Shown here piece by piece: positions 37,334 to 44,763 of a stretch of DNA of 64,000 bases. The notes beneath the pieces were generated by a model. The model was given only the letters and a program-made list of their open reading frames with translations. It was not told where the DNA came from and did no database searches. This DNA is from Streptomyces polyasparticus (GTDB taxonomy: Bacteria > Actinomycetota > Actinomycetes > Streptomycetales > Streptomycetaceae), in NCBI RefSeq assembly GCF_014493765.1, contig NZ_JACTVJ010000031.1:37871-101870 (forward strand), in the 5' to 3' direction. Position 1 is the stretch's first letter. Each line of letters begins with the position of its first letter. A program made the position numbers and the translations under genes.

Positions 37334-38557
37334 CTAGGTCGAGCTCCGCGGCAGATCCCAGGTCACCCGCCGTTTGCGGGGGCCGCGCAGCAGTCCCCGC
37401 GTCTGGGCGGTGAGGGCGGCCAGGGCGTTGATCGTCCAGTAGGCGAGCGGGTACAGCGGCAGGAGCAGGCAGGCGTACGGGAGTCTCGGGTCGAGGCGGC
37501 GCTCGACGGCGACCGCGATCGCGATCTGGAGCACCGCGACCACCGCGATGCCCACGCCCCACGCGATCATCCAGCGGAACTTCATGTCGTCGGGGTGCGT
37601 GATCCAGTGGACGACACCCCAGACGGTGGCGACCAGCATCGTCAGGACCCAGAGATACGAGAGCAGGGCTTCCAGGGCGATCGGCCAGAGCGTCCAGTGG
37701 CGCGGGCGGAAGACGGTCCGGGCGTGGGTGCGCAGGACCTCGCCCTGGCCCCTGGCCCACCGGGTGCGCTGCGCCCAGATGCTCCGTACGGACTGGGGGA
37801 CCTGCATGCCGACCAGGGCATGAGGGGTGAAACCGGTGAGGTGTCCCGCCTCCAGAAGGCGCCAGGTGAGCTCGATGTCCTCGGTGGCCATCCTCGGGTC
37901 GTAGCCGCCCACCGCGAGCACCGCGTCGCGGCGGAAGAGACCGAGCACTCCGGCGACCGTGCCCACCCGGCCCGCGAGGGAGTGCGTGCGGCGCATCAGA
38001 CCGATCAGGGAGGCCGTCTCCAGCATCTGCAGCGTCGCGAGCACCCCGCCGCGGTTGGTGACGCGGGGGCTGCCGGCGACGGCGGCGTAGCGGGGCGAGC
38101 GCAGGATGCGCGCGGTCAGGTGCTGTACGGCGTCGGGGTGCAGATGGGTGTCCGCGTCCGTGACCAGGACCAGGTCGTGGCGGGCGCGGCGCATCCCGCC
38201 GTTGAGCCGGTCGGCCTTGCCGAGGTTCACGCCGTCGTCGAGGACCGTGACGCGCGGATCGTCGCCCGCCGCGGCGCGGGCGGCGGCGACCGTGGCGTCG
38301 GCCGAACCGTCGTTGAGGATCAGGATCTCGAGGTCGCCGCCGTAGTCGACGTCCCGCAGGGCCTCGACGCAGCGGGCGATGACGCGTTCCTCGTTGTACG
38401 CGGGGACGAGGATCGTGACGCCCGGCCAGCCGCCCGGCGGGGTGCTGGCCGGGCTGCCCTCCAGGATCCGGAAGAGAACGCCGCCCACCATCCAGGCGCC
38501 GCCGGTGACCACCGGATAGAAGGCGAGAAAGGTCAGCAGGACGTCGAGGAAGGTCAC
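37334..38557 (-). CDS. processive family 2 glycosyltransferase (PgaC/IcaA-like)
   Basis: A 407-residue membrane glycosyltransferase with one N-terminal helix, a GT2 domain (about 45-280) and three or four C-terminal helices. The residues of a processive synthase are all present: NDGS (Asp83), TDAD (Asp134/Asp136), TED (Asp227) and QRTRW (263-267). This is the class of poly-GlcNAc, hyaluronan and chitin-like synthases. GTG 38557 follows GGGAGGAG and overlaps the upstream gene's stop. The polymer is not determined; with a small two-helix partner, a PgaCD-like exopolysaccharide synthase is the best guess. Confidence 0.88.
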   Translation of the reverse strand: MTFLDVLLTFLAFYPVVTGGAWMVGGVLFRILEGSPASTPPGGWPGVTILVPAYNEERVIARCVEALRDVDYGGDLEILILNDGSADATVAAARAAAGDDPRVTVLDDGVNLGKADRLNGGMRRARHDLVLVTDADTHLHPDAVQHLTARILRSPRYAAVAGSPRVTNRGGVLATLQMLETASLIGLMRRTHSLAGRVGTVAGVLGLFRRDAVLAVGGYDPRMATEDIELTWRLLEAGHLTGFTPHALVGMQVPQSVRSIWAQRTRWARGQGEVLRTHARTVFRPRHWTLWPIALEALLSYLWVLTMLVATVWGVVHWITHPDDMKFRWMIAWGVGIAVVAVLQIAIAVAVERRLDPRLPYACLLLPLYPLAYWTINALAALTAQTRGLLRGPRKRRVTWDLPRSST

Positions 38558-38874
38558 GGCGCTCCTCCCGGGTCTCCCGGGCCTGCCCGGTCTCCCGCGC
38601 CTGTCGGGTCTCCGAGGTCTCCCGGGGCACGGCGCTCCTCCCGGTGGCGCAGCGCTATCGCCCAGGTCAGCGCCGCACCGAAGACCAGCCAGGACACGAG
38701 GACCGCGAGCAGGAGGCGCCACAGGATCGAGGTGTGGCCGAGCAGGACGACCGCGAGGGCGCCCGCGGCGATCCAGACCAGCGCGCCGCACAGGAACGCG
38801 GCCACCAGGCGGCCGGGTGAGGCGCGCCGGGCCGGCTCGAAGGCGGCATCGGAGCGAGGGTTCCGTGGGTCCAT
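38554..38874 (-). CDS. small two-helix membrane protein paired with the glycosyltransferase
   Basis: A 106-residue protein with two hydrophobic segments (about 24-45 and 50-75) and charged, Pro/Gly-rich ends. Its stop overlaps the glycosyltransferase GTG by four bases, so the two are coupled. Size and position resemble PgaD/IcaD accessory subunits, but no sequence signature of those was seen. The C-terminal GDPTGAGDRAGPGDPGG stretch comes from a CCGGGTCTCC-type DNA repeat. Confidence 0.65.
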   Translation of the reverse strand: MDPRNPRSDAAFEPARRASPGRLVAAFLCGALVWIAAGALAVVLLGHTSILWRLLLAVLVSWLVFGAALTWAIALRHREERRAPGDLGDPTGAGDRAGPGDPGGAP

Positions 38875-38962
38875 GGGTGCATCACTGCTCGCACTAGCGG
38901 TCGGATATTTGTCACCTTAGGATCCGATTAGTCCGCAATGCACCCCAGGGAAGGCGGCCCCC

Positions 38963-39403
38963 GTGCCCAGTGGTCTGAACACCGACGCCATCGGACCGGT
39001 CGACGTCGCGGTGATCGCCTTCGAGGGGAACCGGTTCAACGGGGACGTCGCCCCCGCGCTGCGCGAGCTGCAGCAGAACGGGACCGTGCGGGTGCTCGAC
39101 CTGAGTTTCGTACGCAAGGGGGCCGACGGCTCCGTCGACATCCTGGAGCTCGGCGACGAGGAAGTGGCCGAGGAGTTCCAGCAGGTCACGGAGGCGCAGT
39201 TCGACCTCTTCAGCGACGAGGACCTGCTGAAGATCGCGGACGGGATGCCCGCGCAGTCCTCGGCGCTCGTCGTGGCCTGGGAGAACAGCTGGGCCGCCCG
39301 CCTGGGCGCGGCGATCCGCGGCTCGCAGGGCGAGCTGCGGCTGCTCGAACGCATTCCGCGGGACACCGTCGTCGCGGCCTTCGCGGCGCTCGACGCCGAC
39401 TGA
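38963..39403 (+). CDS. DUF6325-like protein
   Basis: A 146-residue soluble protein beginning MPSGLNTDAIGPVDVAVIAF, with FEGNRFNGDVAPALRELQ, VRVLDLSFVRKGADGSV and a final SALVVAWENSWAARLGAAIR. That pattern is the DUF1269/DUF6325 type found beside SHOCT-domain genes in actinomycetes, as here. The fold is probably ferredoxin-like; the function is unknown. GTG 38963 follows GGAAGG. The TGACGCCGACTGACGTCGACTGA repeat-like stretch after the stop separates it from the next gene. Confidence 0.7.
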   Translation: MPSGLNTDAIGPVDVAVIAFEGNRFNGDVAPALRELQQNGTVRVLDLSFVRKGADGSVDILELGDEEVAEEFQQVTEAQFDLFSDEDLLKIADGMPAQSSALVVAWENSWAARLGAAIRGSQGELRLLERIPRDTVVAAFAALDAD

Positions 39404-39455
39404 CGCCGACTGACGTCGACTGATACGCCGCCGGACACCAACGGAGGGACAGCGC

Positions 39456-39782
39456 ATGCCTCGGAGAATCGGACGTCCCGGCCTGCTGGGCACCATCGCC
39501 CGTACCGCGGTCATCTCGGGCACGGCCTCCGCCGTCTCCAACCGTGTGAACCGCGGGATGGCCCAGCGTGATGCGCAACGCCAGGCGTACGCGCAGCAGC
39601 AGGCGGCCCCGCCCGCACCCGCCCCGGCCCCCGTGGCGCCGCCGCCCGCGCCGTCGGCGCCCGCCGCCCCCGCCGTGCCGGACCGCGTCACCCAGCTCAC
39701 CGCGCTCGCCGAGCTCAAGGCCCAAGGGCTGCTCACGGATGAGGAGTTCGCGACCGAGAAGGCCCGCGTGCTCAACTCCTGA
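39456..39782 (+). CDS. SHOCT domain-containing protein
   Basis: A 108-residue protein with an N-terminal hydrophobic/glycine segment (GLLGTIARTAVISGTASAVSNRV), a Pro/Ala-rich linker and a C-terminal SHOCT domain (LTALAELKAQGLLTDEEFATEKARVL). SHOCT domains are short oligomerisation or membrane-associated modules. ATG 39456 has GGAGGG upstream. It is the second gene of a pair with the DUF6325-like gene. Confidence 0.9.
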   Translation: MPRRIGRPGLLGTIARTAVISGTASAVSNRVNRGMAQRDAQRQAYAQQQAAPPAPAPAPVAPPPAPSAPAAPAVPDRVTQLTALAELKAQGLLTDEEFATEKARVLNS

Positions 39783-39827
39783 GCGGGCCGCGCGGGCCGC
39801 GGCCCGCGCGGCCGTAGCCATAAAGTC

Positions 39828-39841
39828 TGAATGCTGGTTCA
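39828..39841. promoter_or_regulatory. possible TetR operator overlapping the gene leader
   Basis: TGAA and TTCA flank TGCTGG directly ahead of the GTG of the TetR gene. The site resembles operators of TetR repressors of fatty-acid degradation genes, consistent with the acyl-CoA dehydrogenase downstream. The arms are short. Confidence 0.35.
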
Positions 39842-39849
39842 CTTCTTGC

Positions 39850-40494
39850 GTGGCCTACCGCAAGACCCCCGCCGAACTCAGCCGTCTGGAAGCCGTCCGC
39901 GAGCGGCTGATCACCTGTGCCACCGAGGTGGTGGCGGAGGTGGGCTGGGCGGGGGCCTCCGTGTCCGCCGTCGCGGACGCCGCCGGGATCGCGGCCGGCT
40001 CGGTGTACCAGCATTTCCCGTCCAAGGCGGCGCTCGCCGTCGAGGTGTTCCGGCGTGCGGCCGGGCGGGAGGTCGAGGTGCTCGGCGAGGTCCTGCAGGG
40101 CGCCGGTGATCCCGTCGGACGCCTGACCCGCGGCGTCGACGTGTTCGCCCGCCGCGCCCTGGAGAACCGCGGCCTGGCCTACGCCCTGCTCGCCGCCCCC
40201 GCCGAACCCGCTGTCGGCGCCGAGCGGCTCGCCTTCCGGCGCCGCTACCGCACGCTGTTCGCCGAGGTCGTACGCGAAGGGACGGCCGCGGGCCTGCTGC
40301 CGCCGCAGAACGCCGAGATCACCGCCGCCGCGCTCACCGGAGCGATCGGCGAGGTCCTCGTCGAACCGCTGGGCGCCGCGGACGAGCAGCTCCCGCAGTC
40401 CGACGGGCGCGCCACGCGGGCTCTCCTCGCCGACCTCACCGCCGCCGCCCTGCGCTGCGCCGGAGCCCCATGCGCTGAGCGCCCCACGCACTGA
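39850..40494 (+). CDS. TetR family transcriptional regulator
   Basis: About 214 residues. The N-terminal helix-turn-helix is LITCATEVVAEVGWAGASVS, AVADAAGIAAGSVYQHFPSK; the ligand-binding part is all-helical. GTG 39850 is used; no ribosome site is visible and the mRNA leader must be short. The gene is 36 bases upstream of an AidB-like acyl-CoA dehydrogenase gene on the same strand, suggesting an autoregulated operon responding to an acyl compound. Confidence 0.9.
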   Translation: MAYRKTPAELSRLEAVRERLITCATEVVAEVGWAGASVSAVADAAGIAAGSVYQHFPSKAALAVEVFRRAAGREVEVLGEVLQGAGDPVGRLTRGVDVFARRALENRGLAYALLAAPAEPAVGAERLAFRRRYRTLFAEVVREGTAAGLLPPQNAEITAAALTGAIGEVLVEPLGAADEQLPQSDGRATRALLADLTAAALRCAGAPCAERPTH

Positions 40495-40530
40495 GCAGAC
40501 CCGCCCCTACGGACCCCACTGGAGGCCCCG

Positions 40531-42162
40531 ATGCCCACCGGCGTGACGCACGAAGTGACCAACCAGGCACCGCCGTTGACCGGTCACAACCCGGCCGAGG
40601 ACGCGGTGCTCCTCGACGGCGTACGCCGTGAGGGCGCGGAGTGGCACATCGAGGAGCTGCGCCGCTTCGGCAAGGTCGCCGGCAGCGAGGAGGCCCGCGC
40701 CTGGGCGGAGCAGGCCAACCGGCACGAGCCCGAGCTGCGCACCCACGACCGCTACGGCCACCGCATCGACGAGGTCGACTTCCACCCCGCGTACCACTCC
40801 CTGATGACCACGACGGTGGGCGCGGGCGCGGCCGGTTCCGCCTGGGCCGACGAGCGGCCCGGCGCGCATGTGGCCCGCGCGGGCACCTTCATGCTCGCCA
40901 CGATGATGGAGCAGGGCCACATGTGCCCGGTCTCCATGACGTACGCCGTCATTCCCGCGCTGCGCCGCGCACCCGAACTCGCCAAGGTCTACGAGCCGTT
41001 GCTCACCAGCCGTACGTACGACCCGGGCCTGCGCACTCCCACCCAGAAGCAGGGGCTGCTCGCCGGGATGGGCATGACGGAGAAGCAGGGCGGCACGGAT
41101 GTGCGCGCCAACACCACCACGGCCACCGAACAGGCCGACGGCAGCTGGCGGTTGCGCGGCCACAAGTGGTTCACCAGTGCCCCGATGAACGATCTGTTCC
41201 TGATCCTCGCGCAGGCGCCGGGCGGCCTGTCCTGCTTCCTGGTGCCGCGCGTCCTGCCGGACGGCAGCCGCAACACCTTCCGCATCCAGCGCCTCAAGGA
41301 CAAGCTCGGCAACCGCTCCAACGCCTCCAGCGAGCCCGAGTTCGACGACACGGTGGCCTGGCTGGTGGGGGAGGAGGGCCGAGGGGTCCGCACGATCATC
41401 GACATGGTCACCATGACCCGCCTGGACTGCGTGCTCGGCTCCGCGGCCCATGTCCGCGAATCCCTCGCGCAGGCCGCCCACCACGCGCGCCACCGCTCCG
41501 TGTTCGGCGCCAAGCTCATCGACCAGCCGCTGATGCGCAACGTACTGGCGGATCTCTCGCTCGAATCCGAGGCGGCCACGACCCTGGCGCTGCGGCTCGC
41601 GGGCGCCGCGGACCGTGCGCAGCGCGGGGACGGGGCCGAGCGTGCCTTCCTGCGCCTGGCCACGGCCGTCGGCAAGTACTGGGTCTGCAAGCGCCAGCCG
41701 GCCTTCGTCGCCGAGGCCCTGGAATGCCTCGGCGGCAACGGCTACGACGAGGCCTCCGGCATGCCCCGCCTCTACCGCGAGGCCCCGCTCAACGGCATCT
41801 GGGAGGGCTCCGGCAACGTCAACGCCCTTGACCTTCTGCGGGTGTTGGCCCGAGAACCCGAATCGCTCGACGCCTTCCGTACGGAGGTGGAAGCGGCGTC
41901 CGGCGCCGACACCCGCCTGGACGCGGCCTGGCGCGAGCTGCGCGCAGAGCTCGTCCTCACCGAGGACGCCCCGCTGCGCGCCCGCCACCTCGTCGAACGC
42001 GCGGCCCTCGTCCTTCAGGGCTCCTTGCTCGTGCGCCACGCACCCCCGGCGGTCGCCGACGCCTTCTGCGGCTCCCGCCTGGCCGGCGGTCAGGGCCTCG
42101 CCTTCGGCACGCTCCCGCCGGGCACGGACTTCGCGGGCCTCCTGGAGCGGCTGCCGGCCTGA
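40531..42162 (+). CDS. AidB-like acyl-CoA dehydrogenase
   Basis: A 543-residue flavoprotein of the acyl-CoA dehydrogenase superfamily, AidB branch. It has GMGMTEKQGGTDVRANTTTA (FAD loop), LRGHKWFTSAPMNDLFLILAQ, and ALECLGGNGYDEASGMPRLYREAPLNGIWEGSGNV near the C-terminus; the last is diagnostic of AidB/isovaleryl-CoA dehydrogenase-like enzymes. E. coli AidB belongs to the adaptive response to alkylation, but most homologues are uncharacterised. ATG 40531 has GGAGG nearby. It is co-directional with a tetR gene. Confidence 0.93.
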   Translation: MPTGVTHEVTNQAPPLTGHNPAEDAVLLDGVRREGAEWHIEELRRFGKVAGSEEARAWAEQANRHEPELRTHDRYGHRIDEVDFHPAYHSLMTTTVGAGAAGSAWADERPGAHVARAGTFMLATMMEQGHMCPVSMTYAVIPALRRAPELAKVYEPLLTSRTYDPGLRTPTQKQGLLAGMGMTEKQGGTDVRANTTTATEQADGSWRLRGHKWFTSAPMNDLFLILAQAPGGLSCFLVPRVLPDGSRNTFRIQRLKDKLGNRSNASSEPEFDDTVAWLVGEEGRGVRTIIDMVTMTRLDCVLGSAAHVRESLAQAAHHARHRSVFGAKLIDQPLMRNVLADLSLESEAATTLALRLAGAADRAQRGDGAERAFLRLATAVGKYWVCKRQPAFVAEALECLGGNGYDEASGMPRLYREAPLNGIWEGSGNVNALDLLRVLAREPESLDAFRTEVEAASGADTRLDAAWRELRAELVLTEDAPLRARHLVERAALVLQGSLLVRHAPPAVADAFCGSRLAGGQGLAFGTLPPGTDFAGLLERLPA

Positions 42163-42198
42163 GTCACGGGCAGCCCGAGTCACAGACAGTGCACGGAC

Positions 42199-42234
42199 AG
42201 GCGGGGCCGGGACCCTCGGGCCCCGGCCCCGCCT
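42199..42234 (+). terminator. GC-rich hairpin terminator
   Basis: Thirteen-base arms AGGCGGGGCCGGG (42199-42211) and CCCGGCCCCGCCT (42222-42234) around a 10-base loop follow the acyl-CoA dehydrogenase gene. The convergent subtilase gene ends at 42271. Confidence 0.8.
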
Positions 42235-42270
42235 CCCCCCGTTTCCCCCTCCGCGCCGCGGCGCACTCCC

Positions 42271-44646
42271 TCAAATGCGCCGCAGCGAGAGCCCGTTGGA
42301 CGCCACCACCGCGAAGTCCTGATGCGCGATCGCGGAGAACACGGCACGCAGCGAGCGCCGCGTCACCATGACGCCCCAGACATCGATCAGATACGGATCG
42401 GTCCCCGGCTCCTCGATCGTGACCTGCTGGACGTTGTTGACCGCCCCCGGGAACGGCCGTACGTCACCGTCGTGCACCGCGCTTCCGTCGGCGCGGCGGA
42501 CCTGCAGATAGAGCTTGTTGACGAGACCGCCGGCGGCCTCGGAGGGCGCGTCCGTCCAGGCCAGGGTGATCTTCAACGGCCGCCCCGGGTCCAGGTCTTC
42601 GAGGCGGTACGTGACCCGCGCACCGGTCTGCACGGCGTCCTGGAAGTCGTCGGCGAACAGCGCGCGGTGCCGCCCGTCGGTGCCCACGGACCCGGTCACG
42701 TCCACGCGTCCGAAGCCGCTCGCGTTGTTGGGCCCGGGTGCGATCTCGCCCGCGAACTGGCCGGGCATCGCGGCCGCCCCGTTGACCAGGAACGCCTTGA
42801 GCAGCGCCGCGGTCGGGTGGTGGCGCCGTTCCCGTACGAGATATTCGCGGACCAGCGCCGCGGCGCCGGCGGTCAGCGGGGTGGACATGCTCGTGCCGCC
42901 GCTCCAGCAGTACGCGCTGCGCAGCGGGTGGCCGACGGGCAGCTTGCCCCACAGCGGGACCGCGTTGGGCGGCAGCGCGCGGGAGAGCAGGGACAGGACG
43001 TTGGTGCCGGGGGCGATCAGATCGGGCTTGATCCGGCCGTCGTCCGTGGGGCCGCGGGAGGAGAAGGCCGCGAGTCCGTCGACGTCGTCGGAGATATGGC
43101 CGGCGGCCGCCATCTTCGGGTAGCGCAGGACGCCGGCGCGGGTGAAGCGGTCCCAGGTGGTGTTGCGGCCGGGCGCCGGTGCGGAGTCGGCGGGGCGGTC
43201 GTTCTCGCCGGCGCCGATGGTGAGGCAGTTCTTGGCGGTGGCGGGGGAGCCGATGGAGTCCTCGTCCACGACGCCGTTGCCGTCGCGGTCCTCGCCCTCG
43301 TTGCCGGCCGAGAACAGGATCAGCATGTCCGGGTGGTTCCACACGAAGTCGTCCACGGCACGGGACTTGGCCGTGTAGAGCCCGGCGGTGGGCGCGCCCC
43401 AGGAGTTGGTGTGGATCCGGGCGCCCGCGCGATGGGCCTGCTCGAACAGCGGGCGCAGATCGTCGGGCAGCCCGTACAGACCGGAGGCGGGCGGCGGCCA
43501 GGTCTCGCTGATCCTCGGCAGATGTGCCACCTCGGCCTCGGTCTTCCAGTGCACGCGCTGCCCGATCGACTGGAAGAACACCTGAGCCTCGGGCGCGGTG
43601 CCGGCCGGGACGGGGGAGGCGTGGGCGGCGAGCGCGGCCGCGCCGTCGCCGAGCACCGAGCCGGTGACATGCGTCCCGTGGCCGTTGTCGCCGTCGGCGG
43701 GCCCGTCGTCGCTGCCCGGCGGATCGTCCACGTACGGGGCGAGCGCGGAGCGCACGGGCCAGCTGACGAGACCGGTGACCCGGCCCCGTACGTCCTCGTG
43801 GAGCGTGGCGATGTCGCCGGTGTCGAGGCCGGAGTCGGCCACGGCCACGATCTGGCCCGCGCCGCCGAGCTCGATACCGCCCGCGGAATTGTCCTCCGCG
43901 ACGCCGAGGACGCGGCGCGCGCGGTCGTTGTGGTACTCGGCCAGGGCGTACGGCAACACGGCCTGCACGCCGGGGAGTTCGGCCACCCGGCTGGGCACGG
44001 CGCTCGCCACGAGGGTGCGCCCGGACGTGGACAGGATCGCGCCGCCCTGGGTGCGCAGCACGGCAGCCACGTCCTCGACGGACTCGCCGGGGAACACGGA
44101 CACCTCGACGAGCTGCTCCTGGGCGGGTGCCGGATGCGCGAGGGCCGTGGGCCGCTCGTCGGCGGGATACACCTTCGGGGAGACCTTCATCGCGGGCCGG
44201 TACGGGGTGACCTCCTCGGCCCAGGGGAGTTCGGTGAGCTGCTCGGCGTGCTCAGGCAGCACGCCGATGACCAGAGTGAACCCGGCCAGGCTGTCGTGCA
44301 CGCGGACCCCGCGCGCGGCCAGCTCGGCCAGCCACTCGGGAGCGGGCGGGCCCGCGAGCCGCAGCAGGTAGTAGGCGGTGCGCCCGGGCGGCGGCTCCAG
44401 GGCCTCGGTGTGCTGCGCCTCGACGGCGTCGGCGAACGTGAAGGTGTTGCCCGCGGTGACGACGGCGGGCTGCTGCAGCTCGGTGACGGTCGCCAACTCT
44501 CCGATCCGTACGGCCTGTTCGGCGTCCGCACGGACCAGGAGCGCGTCGGGGTAGCGGGCCAGGACCTCGGCGCCCGTCGCGCGGACGGCACCGGTCTCGG
44601 CCTCGGCGTCGGTGGTCAGCTGCACCAGCAGGGTGGACGGCATCAT
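42271..44646 (-). CDS. S8 family serine peptidase without signal peptide
   Basis: A 791-residue subtilase. Asp271 (AVADSGLDTG), His323 (NGHGTHVTG) and Ser586 (GGTSMSTP) form the triad; SAGNEG (446-451) provides the oxyanion Asn. A Ca-loop-like DRDGNGVVDED follows at 453-463. Residues 1-240 look like two inhibitor-like subdomains, and the C-terminus is a jelly-roll-like beta region (LKITLAWTDAPSEAAGG), as in KP-43-type subtilases. No signal peptide or transmembrane segment is present, so it should act inside the cell unless exported otherwise. ATG 44646 or 44643 fits GGAAGGGG. It lies downstream of a STAND regulator on the same strand. Confidence 0.9.
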   Translation of the reverse strand: MMPSTLLVQLTTDAEAETGAVRATGAEVLARYPDALLVRADAEQAVRIGELATVTELQQPAVVTAGNTFTFADAVEAQHTEALEPPPGRTAYYLLRLAGPPAPEWLAELAARGVRVHDSLAGFTLVIGVLPEHAEQLTELPWAEEVTPYRPAMKVSPKVYPADERPTALAHPAPAQEQLVEVSVFPGESVEDVAAVLRTQGGAILSTSGRTLVASAVPSRVAELPGVQAVLPYALAEYHNDRARRVLGVAEDNSAGGIELGGAGQIVAVADSGLDTGDIATLHEDVRGRVTGLVSWPVRSALAPYVDDPPGSDDGPADGDNGHGTHVTGSVLGDGAAALAAHASPVPAGTAPEAQVFFQSIGQRVHWKTEAEVAHLPRISETWPPPASGLYGLPDDLRPLFEQAHRAGARIHTNSWGAPTAGLYTAKSRAVDDFVWNHPDMLILFSAGNEGEDRDGNGVVDEDSIGSPATAKNCLTIGAGENDRPADSAPAPGRNTTWDRFTRAGVLRYPKMAAAGHISDDVDGLAAFSSRGPTDDGRIKPDLIAPGTNVLSLLSRALPPNAVPLWGKLPVGHPLRSAYCWSGGTSMSTPLTAGAAALVREYLVRERRHHPTAALLKAFLVNGAAAMPGQFAGEIAPGPNNASGFGRVDVTGSVGTDGRHRALFADDFQDAVQTGARVTYRLEDLDPGRPLKITLAWTDAPSEAAGGLVNKLYLQVRRADGSAVHDGDVRPFPGAVNNVQQVTIEEPGTDPYLIDVWGVMVTRRSLRAVFSAIAHQDFAVVASNGLSLRRI

Positions 44647-44763
44647 GCGCCCCTTCCGGGAGAGCAGGTGGAATACCGTCGAGTCTGGAGCGGGCGGGAG
44701 GGGGCTTTACGGAAGCTGACAGAGCTGGACAGAACTGGCCGCGCTTGCAGATGAGTTGGCCTC

